This document shows positions 10,118-19,445 of a stretch of DNA of 33,741 nt, in pieces (within the stretch, counting starts at the first letter, position 1; each line of letters begins with the position of its first letter). The notes under the pieces were generated by a model. The model was not told the origin of the DNA. It saw only the letters and a program-made list of their open reading frames with translations, and did not search any database. The position numbers were made by a program, and so were the translations under genes. This stretch comes from Lentisphaeria bacterium (GTDB lineage: Bacteria; Verrucomicrobiota; Lentisphaeria; JABSQK01; CAJWLW01): positions 1 to 33,741 of the forward strand of contig JASLZG010000007.1 in the NCBI GenBank assembly GCA_030754995.1. The letters are read 5' to 3'.

Positions 10118-10214
10118 GTTGGCTGTAATTACATGACTGGCATCACATTATAGCTGGCGGGAAGGCGGTGATAATGTAAGATACCTCACGACCCTTCACA
10201 AGGCTACCGAGAAG

Positions 10215-10520
10215 ATGGAAGCGCCGGAGCTCCCGCAGGCAGCCGCCACCACCGTCAAAGCGAAGGCGTGGCCGGCGTGGACCGTTGTGGAGTCAACGTA
10301 TGGCGACGACTTCCTGGACTGGCAGTTGAATCCCGTCAATCATCTGGTAATGACCAGCGCGCCCGGCACTTCCTACACCCTGTTAACGGCTCTACAGGCC
10401 GTGAGCACCGGTTCCAAGCCGGTTTGGACGGTCGAGGCGAACTCAGACGGCTCGGTCACTGCGCGCAGCGGCGACGCTGAACACGTCACCGACCCGGACA
10501 CCGTGCCGCGGGAAAACTGA
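10215..10520 (+). CDS. Hypothetical small protein (101 aa)
   Basis: Isolated ORF, no recognisable family; only ORF length supports it. Confidence 0.35.
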   Translation: MEAPELPQAAATTVKAKAWPAWTVVESTYGDDFLDWQLNPVNHLVMTSAPGTSYTLLTALQAVSTGSKPVWTVEANSDGSVTARSGDAEHVTDPDTVPREN

Positions 10521-10903
10521 CCAGGGTCGCTTCCGGGAAGGTGTGTCTGCCGCTTGACCCCCGCCGGCACACACCGCGGATCAGACTCGTAAAAGGTTCG
10601 GACAGCGCGACTTACGCCACCCAGACGACTGTCATAGGTCACCGGGAGGTCGGGGTTTGACCATGGTGGATGGAACCAGCTGTTCACCTAATGGTTCACC
10701 AGTGAACGCCGCTACTGCTGACTGCGGTTTTTCCTCGAGCTGTGCAGCAGGCAGCCATTCGCGGTGGTGGCCGGATCGATCGCAATCCACCCCACCGACT
10801 AATAGGCGGTCTATTGCGATTGCCTCGAAGCAACGTCCGTTTACATTGGAAAATGCAGACGCCTGCGATCGTGGCAAACTGTTTGCGGCGGAGAGTGCCG
10901 GCC

Positions 10904-11881
10904 ATGGCAAAAAATCACAGCGATGAGTCGCCGATTATCCGGCTCGGTATCAGCGCCTGCCTTTTGGGGCAGCCGGTGCGCCACGACGGTGGGCACAAGC
11001 GGGAGGCGTTCCTGGTTGATACCCTCGGGGCGTTCGTCAACTGGGTGCCGGTCTGCCCGGAAGTCGAGATCGGCATGGGTACACCGCGTGAAACGATCCG
11101 GCTCGAGGGCAATGCCGACGACCCTCGCGTAGTGGCGCCGAAATCCGGTGTTGACCACACAAACGCCATGAAGCGCTGGTCAAAACAGCGGCTGAAGGCG
11201 CTGGACGAGCTCGATCTGCATGGTTTTGTCCTCAAGCGCGCCTCACCTAGTTGCGGTGCGTTCCGCGTCAAGGTTCATCCGCCAAACGGCGGCACTCCGC
11301 TGAACCGCGGCCAGGGCGTTTTTGCCCGGGCGTTGACCCAGCAATGCCCGCTGCTGCCGGTGGAGGAAGAAGGACGCCTGAACGACGCCTGGTTGCGTGA
11401 AAACTTCATCGAACGCGTCTTCGCCTGGTACCGTTGGCAGCAGTTCCTGGCAGACAAGCCGACGAAAAAGGGGCTGGTGGCGTTCCACACGGCGCACAAG
11501 ATGACGCTGATGTCGCACAGCGTCGAGGCGTACCGGGCGCTCGGGCGCCTGGTCGCGGGCGTCGGCAAGCGACCGTGGGCCTCGGTGCGCGCCGACTATG
11601 CCGAGGGCTTCATGACCACCTTGGCAAGGCGCCCGACCCGGTGCAAGCACACCCGTGTACTGGACCAGCTGGTGGGCTCTCTGAAGCGCCTCATTGATGC
11701 CGCTGCCAGGCAGGAACTCATCGGCCTGGTCGAGGATTACCGCCGGGAACTGGTGCCGCTGACCGTGCCGCTGAACCTGCTGAAAGATCACGTGGCGATG
11801 CATGATGTACCGGAGTGGGTGCGCCAGCAGCTGTATTTGAACCCCTGTCCGAAGGAACTGCGGTTGCGCAATCAGCTGTGA
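10904..11881 (+). CDS. DUF523 + DUF1722 two-domain protein (YbgA-like)
   Basis: LGISACLLGQPVRHDGGHKR, CPEVEIGMGTPRETIRL, LKRASPSCG; C-terminal AFHTAHKMTLMSHS...YRRELVPLTVPLNLLKDH. Confidence 0.9.
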   Translation: MAKNHSDESPIIRLGISACLLGQPVRHDGGHKREAFLVDTLGAFVNWVPVCPEVEIGMGTPRETIRLEGNADDPRVVAPKSGVDHTNAMKRWSKQRLKALDELDLHGFVLKRASPSCGAFRVKVHPPNGGTPLNRGQGVFARALTQQCPLLPVEEEGRLNDAWLRENFIERVFAWYRWQQFLADKPTKKGLVAFHTAHKMTLMSHSVEAYRALGRLVAGVGKRPWASVRADYAEGFMTTLARRPTRCKHTRVLDQLVGSLKRLIDAAARQELIGLVEDYRRELVPLTVPLNLLKDHVAMHDVPEWVRQQLYLNPCPKELRLRNQL

Positions 11882-11943
11882 ATCACCATAGTGCGGACGG
11901 CCGGTGAGATGATGCCCGCTGGTGAACCGTCTTTGCCGCGGCC

Positions 11944-13665
11944 TCACTCCGGCGCTTTGCCGTAGATCTCCAGCAGGCGCGCCTCAAGTGCCGCCGCGTC
12001 CGTCAGGCTGCTGAGCTGCCCGGCTTCGAAGGTGTCTGCCCGGAAGCGGCCGACTCGATAGATGATGTGGTAATGCGTGAACATGCTCGGCGACAGCATG
12101 CCGTGAAAAGCGTCCCACGACGTCTGCGAATCCATGCCGAACTCGTTGCGGACCACCAGGTCCGGCGGGTATGTGGCGCAGAAGCGCTGCAGGAACAGCG
12201 TCGCCGACGCGCTCGAGGCGTAGGGAACGTAGGAGTCGAGCACCATGTGCGTGATGTTCGCGCTGCCGCTTTCGCGCAGCCTGTCGATCATCCAGTCGTG
12301 TTGCCTTGATTCCTCGCTCGGCAGCGCGTCCACGAAGTCGTACAACACCACCGTCCGGTGCAGGTGCAGGGCGCGGAAAATCGGCCAGGCATGCGTCGCA
12401 ATGATCTCCTCGCCAATGTCGGTTCCCAGCAAATACTTCACCGCCTTGTCGTAGCCGCCCGCCGCTGTCATCAGGTGCCGTGACTTCGAAATCTCCACCG
12501 CTGCGGTAAACGCTGTCAGGACGACTGCGGCAGCGATCCCGATTGAGGCACGACGGCTGACGCCCGCCAGCCGCCGGCCGATGCAGTCGACGGCAACGGC
12601 CCAGAAAATACAGAGGAAAAACACCAGGTACAGATGGGCGCGCGGAAACGGCAGGCCCATTTTCAGAAAGGCCAGCAGCAGCCCCCACCAGCACAGCAGC
12701 AGCCAGGTGCCGCCGAATCCCGGACGCCGGTGCAGGCATGCCAGGCCGATAAACCCGAGCAACAGCAGGGGCCAGCCGCAATACCTCGTCAGGTGACTGA
12801 CAAGATACGCCTGCCATTCGTACCCCCCGGCGCCGGCGGCTGTGACGTTCTTGCCGTACCACTCCAGCGTTCCGTTCCACTCGACGTTGTGCCGCAGATA
12901 CCCCATGGTCAGGGCATAGCCCAGCGCCGCAAGGAGCAGCAGCACGGCAGCCGCCAGCAGCACCGGCTTCACGGCCTGCCGGCGCCGCGTCAGCAGCAGC
13001 ATCAGCCCCCAGGCGCCAGCCATGCCGAGAAGCGTCAGGCAAGTTTGTATGCGTACGGTGAAACTGAACCCCAGCAGCAGTCCGGCCGGCAACAGCCATA
13101 GCCAGCGGCGCCACGATATCCGCCGCGGCGCCGCGGCCGGCTCCTCCTCCAGCCACAGTCCGAACGCCTTCGCCTGCTGCACCAGCAGCAGCGCGATCAG
13201 GCAGAAAAACATCAGGGCATAGCCGTCGCTCATGTTGCTGCGATTATAGAACAGCACGTAATGACTGCATGCCATGGCGGCAGCCCCGAGCACAGCCACG
13301 CGCCGTTTGAAAAGCTGCGACAGCAACCCGTAGAACAGCGCGATCGTCGCCAGCCCGCAGATTCCGGAAAACTGCAGACTGGCAGCCTGGCTGAGCCCCA
13401 GGAGCGATATCCCGACGGCGATGAACCACAGCAGGCCGTGCTTGAAGAAAAGAAACGGCTCCTGGTGATCGACGAGATAGAGGATCGGGAGATTGAGATG
13501 GTAACCCTCGTCGCAGAACCGGTAACCCTGCCCCGACAAATGATAGAACCTCAGGACAGCGGCACCGCCCACGGTGACGGCAAGCAGCAGCCACGCAACC
13601 TTCGGCGGCAGGTCCCCTGCTGCCGCCGATGCCGGATCACCGTCCTGCACTTGATCGTCTTTCAC
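11944..13665 (-). CDS. ArnT/PMT-like (GT39-type) integral membrane glycosyltransferase
   Basis: 573 aa with about 10 hydrophobic helices; N-terminal acidic motif GYRFCDEGYH in first loop. Confidence 0.75.
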   Translation of the reverse strand: MKDDQVQDGDPASAAAGDLPPKVAWLLLAVTVGGAAVLRFYHLSGQGYRFCDEGYHLNLPILYLVDHQEPFLFFKHGLLWFIAVGISLLGLSQAASLQFSGICGLATIALFYGLLSQLFKRRVAVLGAAAMACSHYVLFYNRSNMSDGYALMFFCLIALLLVQQAKAFGLWLEEEPAAAPRRISWRRWLWLLPAGLLLGFSFTVRIQTCLTLLGMAGAWGLMLLLTRRRQAVKPVLLAAAVLLLLAALGYALTMGYLRHNVEWNGTLEWYGKNVTAAGAGGYEWQAYLVSHLTRYCGWPLLLLGFIGLACLHRRPGFGGTWLLLCWWGLLLAFLKMGLPFPRAHLYLVFFLCIFWAVAVDCIGRRLAGVSRRASIGIAAAVVLTAFTAAVEISKSRHLMTAAGGYDKAVKYLLGTDIGEEIIATHAWPIFRALHLHRTVVLYDFVDALPSEESRQHDWMIDRLRESGSANITHMVLDSYVPYASSASATLFLQRFCATYPPDLVVRNEFGMDSQTSWDAFHGMLSPSMFTHYHIIYRVGRFRADTFEAGQLSSLTDAAALEARLLEIYGKAPE

Positions 13666-13761
13666 TCTGGCAGCCGCGGTGAATGGTGGATCATGTGGGT
13701 GGCGTCTTCCGCCTTGATGAGTCGAATGCCGGGCACGGCGGACGTCCTTTGTTTGAGCGTT

Positions 13762-14457
13762 TCAGATTTCGAAATTGAAACCGCTTTTGGCCAACCGCTT
13801 ATAGCTGGGTTCGTCGAAGCGGTACAGCCGCGCGGCGCGATGCGCCACGTCCCGCTCGATCTCGTTGCAGTCGATCAGCAGATCCATCGCCAGGATCTTC
13901 TTGCGGAAGTTGCGCTTGTCGAGTTCCTTCTCGAGTATGACCTCGTACATGCGCTGAAGCTGCGTAAGTGTGAACTTCACAGGCAGCAGCTCGAAACCGA
14001 TCGGCTGATAACGCACCTTGCCCTGCAGCCGCCGATGCGCCATGGTCAGAATATCGTCGTGATCGAATGCCACGGGCGGGCAATCATGGACCCCGAACCA
14101 CGCCGCATCCGCAGCATCGGTAGTGGCGCGGATCACCTGTCCGGAAAGTTTGACGAGGGCATAGTAAGCTACCGTGACGACGCGCTCACGCGGGTCACGA
14201 TCAACCGCTCCGAACGTGTAGAGCTGCTCGAGATAGACTTTGTGGATACCCGTTTCCTCCTCCAGCTCACGACGTGCGGCATCGTCAAGAGATTCCTTCG
14301 GATCAACAAAACCGCCGGGCAGCGCCCACTGGTCCTTGAACGTTTTTTCTCCACGCTGAATGAGCATGACTTTCAGTTCATCCTCGTCCAGCCCGAAAAT
14401 CACGCAATCGACAGTGACCGCGTGCATAGGGTATTTATATGAGTATTTCCGAGCCAT
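13762..14457 (-). CDS. Nudix-domain transcriptional regulator, NrtR-like (Nudix + C-terminal winged-helix)
   Basis: [21 protein letters not shown]..., Nudix-like box [24 protein letters not shown]-terminal [30 protein letters not shown] typical of NrtR wHTH. Confidence 0.85.
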   Translation of the reverse strand: MARKYSYKYPMHAVTVDCVIFGLDEDELKVMLIQRGEKTFKDQWALPGGFVDPKESLDDAARRELEEETGIHKVYLEQLYTFGAVDRDPRERVVTVAYYALVKLSGQVIRATTDAADAAWFGVHDCPPVAFDHDDILTMAHRRLQGKVRYQPIGFELLPVKFTLTQLQRMYEVILEKELDKRNFRKKILAMDLLIDCNEIERDVAHRAARLYRFDEPSYKRLAKSGFNFEI

Positions 14458-14467
14458 TTTCGCCTCA

Positions 14468-14487
14468 TTTGTGTATATAAAACACCA
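14468..14487. promoter_or_regulatory. Operator-like palindrome TTTGTGTATATAAAACACCA
   Basis: GTGT-N7-ACAC core, 11 bp upstream of the Nudix regulator ATG. Confidence 0.5.
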
Positions 14488-14491
14488 ATGC

Positions 14492-14511
14492 TTAGTGTAA
14501 TTCAAGCACTA
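14492..14511. promoter_or_regulatory. Operator-like palindrome TTAGTGTAATTCAAGCACTA
   Basis: Same GTGT-N7-RCAC architecture, 14/20 identical to the first site, start-to-start 24 bp. Confidence 0.5.
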
Positions 14512-14726
14512 TGTTGGAGGATTTTTTCACCGGGCCGGAAATGCGTATGACTGAACGGGCAGGATGCCGGCGCTCCCGGGGAACGAAACCAACCGGATCG
14601 GGTTGACAATGGCCCAACACAGGCAGACTGTAGATATTGTCCCACCCAACGGAACTGCAGCATGTCGACAAAGAATAAATCTGCGTCAATCAACACCACG
14701 TCCATGCTGTCGAACAGGATGACCCC

Positions 14727-17579
14727 ATGAACCCGGACAACGCCCGCGTTATCCCGACGCATATCGCGGCTTACCTGAAGCAGCCCGCGGCGGTCCCGAT
14801 CGAACCCGGCATCCAGAACTACGACTGGGGCGACCCGGAGTTCATTCCCGGGCACTTCGGCTACGACAACACCGCCCGCCGCCCGTATGCGGAACTGTGG
14901 ATGGGCGCCCATCCGGAACTGCCGGCACTGGCGCAACTCGACGAGCCAACCTCACTGCGGACGCTGATCGACGCCGCCGCCGAAACGTTGCTGGGCGCCG
15001 CCTGTGCCGAAAAATTCGGCGAACTGCCGTTTCTCTTCAAGGTCCTGAGCGCGGCGCAGCCGTTGTCCATCCAGGTACACCCGAACCGCATCCAGGCCGC
15101 CGCCGGATTCGCCAGGGAAAACGCCGCCGGGATCCCGATCGACGCCGCCCAGCGCAACTACAGGGACGGCAATCACAAGGTCGAAATGGCCGTCGCCATC
15201 ACCGGCATGTACGCCCTCGCCGGTTTGCGGCCGGCCAGCGAGATCGCCGCAAATCTGCAGCCGTTCGCCGACAGCGCCGAATATCCCGACGACCTGCCCG
15301 CGGCCGACAGCTCACCAGCCGCCGGGCGCCAATTGTTTACCGCGTTGATGTCGCTGCCGCAGCCTGTCGTCAACGACATTCTCAATCCCGTTGTCGCAAC
15401 GCTCGACAAAAAACGGGACTCCTTCAGCCGTGACGACTGGCAGTACTGGTTCCTGCGTGCCAACACCGTGTTCGCCGGCAATGGCGACCGCGACCGCGGG
15501 CTGTTGGCAATACCGTTCCTGCAACTTGTCCATCTGCAGCCGCTGCAGGCACTGTACCTGCCGCCGGGCATCGCGCACGCCTATCTCGAGGGTACGGTCG
15601 TCGAGATCATGGCAAACTCCAACAACGTCCTGCGCAGCGGGCTCACCCAGAAGCATATCGACACCGACGAGCTGGTCCGGGTCATCGACTTCGCTGCCGG
15701 CGCCCCGACGATTCTGGCTGCCGCCGCGGCCGGCGACTGGTCGGTGTACGAAACCCCGGCCGACGAGTTCCAACTGTCGCAGCGCCCGCTGACCGCCGGT
15801 GAAACCGTCTCGCACACCGCCGCCGCCAGCGCCGAGATCCTGCTGGTGCTGACCACCGACGCCGACACCGAAGTGACCGCCGATGGCGCCGGCCGCAACT
15901 TCTCGCGCCGTGGCAGCACCGCCGTGTTCCTGCCGGTCGATGCCGCCTGTGCAATCACCACGAGCGCTGATGCCCGGTTGTTTCGAGCCGCCGTTGGCGC
16001 GACCGGTCGTCCGGATTTTCGCACCCGGCAGCCGCCGACGCTGAGCTTCGGCACCAGCGGGCTGCGCGGCCTCGCCACCGACATCACCGACCTCGAAGCG
16101 TACATCAACTGTCGCGGCTTCCTGCGCTACCTCAAGGTTGTCGGCGACGCCGACGAAGGCACCACAGTGAGTACCGGCGGCGACATGCGCCCCAGCACCG
16201 GGCGCATCCTCGGCGCCGTCGCCGGGGCCATCGCCGACGAAGGCATGCAGGCGCACTACCTCGGCCGCGTGCCGACACCCGCACTCACCTATCACGGCAT
16301 TCAACACCGGCAGCCGAGCATCATGGTGACCGGCAGCCATATTCCATTCGATCGCAACGGCATCAAGTTCAACAAGAGCAACGGCGAGGTCCTCAAGGGC
16401 GACGAAGCCGGCATCCTCGCCGCTGTCGCTGCCATCCGCGACGAAACCTACGCCTGCCCGGCCGCGGCCTCGCAGTTCGACGACGACGGCATGTTCCGCG
16501 AGCCGGCCAAGGACCCGGTTGCCGATCCGGAAGGCATCGAACTGTATAGGCGGCGCTATGTCGATTTCATGCCGCCGGATTGCCTGCGCGGGATGCGGGT
16601 CGTCTTCTACCAGCACTCCGCCGTCGGCCGTGACCTGCTGGTCGATCTGCTGGACGCCCTCGGCGCCGACGTCATTCCGATGGGCCGCAGCGAATCCTTT
16701 GTCGCCGTCGACACCGAGGATATCACGGCCGAGCGGCTCCAGGTGCTGCAGGAACTGGCTGATACGGCCGCCGCCGGGCACGGCCCGGTCGACGCGGTGA
16801 TCTCGACCGACGGCGACAGCGACCGGCCGCTGCTGGCCGCTGTCGATGCGGCCGGCAAGGTGGTGTTTTACCCCGGCGATGTCCTCGGCGTAGTGGTCGC
16901 CGACTATCTGCAGGCCGATTCGATCTCGGTACCGATCAGCGCCAACGACCTGGTCGACCTGCATTTCCGGGCCCAGGACATCGAACCGCTGAAGACGAAA
17001 ATCGGCTCGCCCTTCGTCATCGCCGGCATGGACCGGGCAACGGGCACGGCGCGGGTGGGCTGGGAAGCCAACGGCGGTTTTCTCACCGGCTCGGTGATTG
17101 AACGGCACGGGCGCCTCCTCCCCGCCCTGCCGACGCGTGACGCCGGGCTGCCGCTCTTGGCAACACTGCATGCCGCCGCCGAGGCCAAGGTACCGGTGAC
17201 CGAGCTCTTCGCGCGGCTGCCGCACCGCTTCAGCAAAGCCGGGCTGCTCGACAACTTCGACCCCGCCGTCAGCCGGGCACTTCTCCAGCGCCTGTCGCCG
17301 CCGGCGACCGATGTGCCGGGAGCCCTGGCGCCGTTCTTCACGCCGGCGGATGGGTTCGGGGCAATCACCGAACTGAACTACATCGACGGTGTGCGCATCT
17401 TTTTCGACAACGGCGATATTGCCCACCTGCGCCCATCGGGCAACGCGCCGCAGCTGCGAATGTACGCCTGCGCCGACACCCGCGAGCGCGCCGATGAAAT
17501 CATCCGCCTCGCCGTCGCCGAACCCGACGGCATCCTGCGGCAATTGGAAACATGGATTCGGGACTCTCCGGATGACTGA
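14727..17579 (+). CDS. Fused mannose-6-phosphate isomerase (type I) - phosphomannomutase/phosphoglucomutase
   Basis: PMI part: IQNYDWG, QVHPNR, NHKVEMA, PPGIAHAYLEGTVVEIMANSNNVLRSGLT. PMM part: LSFGTSGLRG, VTGSHIPFDRNGIKF, DGDSDRP, WEANGGFLTG, RPSGNAPQLRMY. Confidence 0.93.
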   Translation: MNPDNARVIPTHIAAYLKQPAAVPIEPGIQNYDWGDPEFIPGHFGYDNTARRPYAELWMGAHPELPALAQLDEPTSLRTLIDAAAETLLGAACAEKFGELPFLFKVLSAAQPLSIQVHPNRIQAAAGFARENAAGIPIDAAQRNYRDGNHKVEMAVAITGMYALAGLRPASEIAANLQPFADSAEYPDDLPAADSSPAAGRQLFTALMSLPQPVVNDILNPVVATLDKKRDSFSRDDWQYWFLRANTVFAGNGDRDRGLLAIPFLQLVHLQPLQALYLPPGIAHAYLEGTVVEIMANSNNVLRSGLTQKHIDTDELVRVIDFAAGAPTILAAAAAGDWSVYETPADEFQLSQRPLTAGETVSHTAAASAEILLVLTTDADTEVTADGAGRNFSRRGSTAVFLPVDAACAITTSADARLFRAAVGATGRPDFRTRQPPTLSFGTSGLRGLATDITDLEAYINCRGFLRYLKVVGDADEGTTVSTGGDMRPSTGRILGAVAGAIADEGMQAHYLGRVPTPALTYHGIQHRQPSIMVTGSHIPFDRNGIKFNKSNGEVLKGDEAGILAAVAAIRDETYACPAAASQFDDDGMFREPAKDPVADPEGIELYRRRYVDFMPPDCLRGMRVVFYQHSAVGRDLLVDLLDALGADVIPMGRSESFVAVDTEDITAERLQVLQELADTAAAGHGPVDAVISTDGDSDRPLLAAVDAAGKVVFYPGDVLGVVVADYLQADSISVPISANDLVDLHFRAQDIEPLKTKIGSPFVIAGMDRATGTARVGWEANGGFLTGSVIERHGRLLPALPTRDAGLPLLATLHAAAEAKVPVTELFARLPHRFSKAGLLDNFDPAVSRALLQRLSPPATDVPGALAPFFTPADGFGAITELNYIDGVRIFFDNGDIAHLRPSGNAPQLRMYACADTRERADEIIRLAVAEPDGILRQLETWIRDSPDD

Positions 17580-19218
17580 ACACGACGCCGTGAAAATCAT
17601 CAAGGGCAACATCGCCTTCACCCGCGAGCTCATCGACGCCGGTGAGACTCCGGAGGTCATCGGTACCGTCTCCGGGTCCGAATCGGCACGAGAATTCTGG
17701 CAGAGCGTCCTTGACCGGGCGGGCGAAACGCTGAAGGCGCGCGAGGCCGTGTCGTTTCACGAGGACCTGCCGGTCAACCAGGCTTTCGGCATCCTCCTGC
17801 TCTGGCAACGGCTGAAGCCGTACGTCCGCGAGGACCGCGGAAGCCTGGTCGCATTCGTCTTTGGCGAGGGCACCCGGGCAACACCGTTTACCGAGACCGA
17901 CAACGCCCAGAAGCCGGCGATCGCGACCTACGCCTCGACGCCGGGTGCCGACGGCAGCCAACGCCAACTGTCAATGGTCGAACTGGCAATGTACTATCGT
18001 GTGCCGGTGCAGCAGTACCTGCGCCGCTCGGGGTTCGACGGACTCGTGGTGCAGTGGGGCGACGAGGTTCAGATTCCGACCTGCGACCTCCGCAAAACCG
18101 ATTCTGGATTGGCGAATGCAGATGTCGTCCGCTTCGTGTCGGTGTGCGAAATGACCGCCGGCCAGGCAGCGGAAAAGGACTGGGTCGGCGTCGATGCTGA
18201 TGGCCGGGTCACGGCGTTCATTCCACGACGGCCGCTGGCAGAGATGGAACAACTTGCCGACCGCGGCCTGCTGCAGCGCCGTGACGGCAAGCTCTTCGGC
18301 GGCATTAATCTCGGGTCGATCGCCGTCTCCTACCGGTTGCTCGACGCCCTGCTTGCGGAGTTCGCAACAGACGTCAACGACACCGGCGCCAACCGGCAGC
18401 AGCGGCCGGACCTCGATCCGCAGTTCTTCACGGCGTTGACCATCGCGGTTGTCGATGACCCGGCGGCGCGGACAGCCGCGTGGGCAGCGGCCTGCGAAGA
18501 GAATCGTGCAATGGCCGCACTGCATGAAATGATGCCGGATATCCTGTCGCGCCTGCGCCGGGTGATCGAGACTGTTGCGCAGGACACCGGCCGCCGGCTG
18601 AATATGCGGGCCATGGATTGCGGCGAACCGTTCTGGGGCGACATCGGCCAGCACCCGCAGATCTACAAATTCTATACTGCCTTGCGGGCAACGTCGGCGG
18701 CGGGCGAAATCTCACGGGCAATTGCGCAGATCGCCGACGTGGAACCCGACCGCGACGGCAATCGTATCGTCGACAGTGAGCTTGGCCCGGACGTCGAAGT
18801 GCGCGGCTCCGTGTTGATCGGCGTTACCGTCAGCGGCCGCGGCACCATCACCGACAGCGTGCTGATCGGCACGCGGGCGCAGGAGATTGTCGCCGACCAG
18901 GCATTCGACGTGGGCAGCACCGTTCGCGAGCTGCGGCTGGCGGCGCGCAGCGGCACCTACAAGGTCGTCGCCTCGGAGCCTGTCGATGCCGGCCCGGGCG
19001 AGCGCTGCACGACACTGTTTGTGCCCGGCCACGGCGGGCAGCTCATGCAGGTTCACGAAGACACGGACCTGCGCGACCGCGAGAATTGCTACGACCAGCC
19101 GATTCTGGGCAATCCGCTGTCCTTCCGGGAAGCGCACGAGGCGATGGGGCGGATCGGTGTCGAACAGCTTGCCGAGTTGCGGCAGGCGGCAACGGATGAG
19201 GTCCTGGCAGGTCGATAA
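17572..19218 (+). CDS. Candidate sugar-1-phosphate nucleotidyltransferase (possible GDP-mannose pyrophosphorylase-like) with beta-helix-like C-terminus
   Basis: FGEGTRATPFTETDNAQKPAI matches the GxGTRxxPxT...KPA nucleotidyltransferase signature; C-terminal VRGSVLIGVTVSGRGTITDSVLIGTRA hexapeptide-like turns; ATG overlaps the PMI-PMM stop. Confidence 0.65.
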   Translation: MTEHDAVKIIKGNIAFTRELIDAGETPEVIGTVSGSESAREFWQSVLDRAGETLKAREAVSFHEDLPVNQAFGILLLWQRLKPYVREDRGSLVAFVFGEGTRATPFTETDNAQKPAIATYASTPGADGSQRQLSMVELAMYYRVPVQQYLRRSGFDGLVVQWGDEVQIPTCDLRKTDSGLANADVVRFVSVCEMTAGQAAEKDWVGVDADGRVTAFIPRRPLAEMEQLADRGLLQRRDGKLFGGINLGSIAVSYRLLDALLAEFATDVNDTGANRQQRPDLDPQFFTALTIAVVDDPAARTAAWAAACEENRAMAALHEMMPDILSRLRRVIETVAQDTGRRLNMRAMDCGEPFWGDIGQHPQIYKFYTALRATSAAGEISRAIAQIADVEPDRDGNRIVDSELGPDVEVRGSVLIGVTVSGRGTITDSVLIGTRAQEIVADQAFDVGSTVRELRLAARSGTYKVVASEPVDAGPGERCTTLFVPGHGGQLMQVHEDTDLRDRENCYDQPILGNPLSFREAHEAMGRIGVEQLAELRQAATDEVLAGR

Positions 19219-19298
19219 ATTTCGGGGATGTCGTTCGCGGCGTGCGTCTCCCGTGATCGGGCGGTATAGTGTCGGCGAAACAACCCCGTGACACATGC

Positions 19299-19409
19299 GT
19301 CCCACCACCGGAGGGACAGGTGAAGCGGTCATCCCGGATTTGTCGATAGCAGTCACAAATCCCTGGACCTGAACCGGCAGCGCCACAATAAGCCGCCGCC
19401 AGGCGCCGG
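19299..19409 (+). promoter_or_regulatory. Candidate structured 5' leader upstream of GSAM-like gene
   Basis: GTCCC(19299-19303)/GGGAC(19313-19317); CAGGT(19317-19321)/ACCTG(19367-19371) enclosing GGATTTGT(19336-19343)/ACAAATCC(19355-19362); GCGCC/GGCGC at 19380-19406; TATAGT at 19265. Confidence 0.35.
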
Positions 19410-19445
19410 GGCATCAACATCAATTCATAAAAGCCGGAGACGGAT

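Noticed and set aside
13261-14442. 393-aa plus-strand ORF
   Set aside because: Antisense to GT39-like and Nudix genes, no family resemblance.
15312-17660. 782-aa minus-strand ORF
   Set aside because: Antisense shadow of the PMI-PMM fusion in a high-GC gene; no recognisable motifs.
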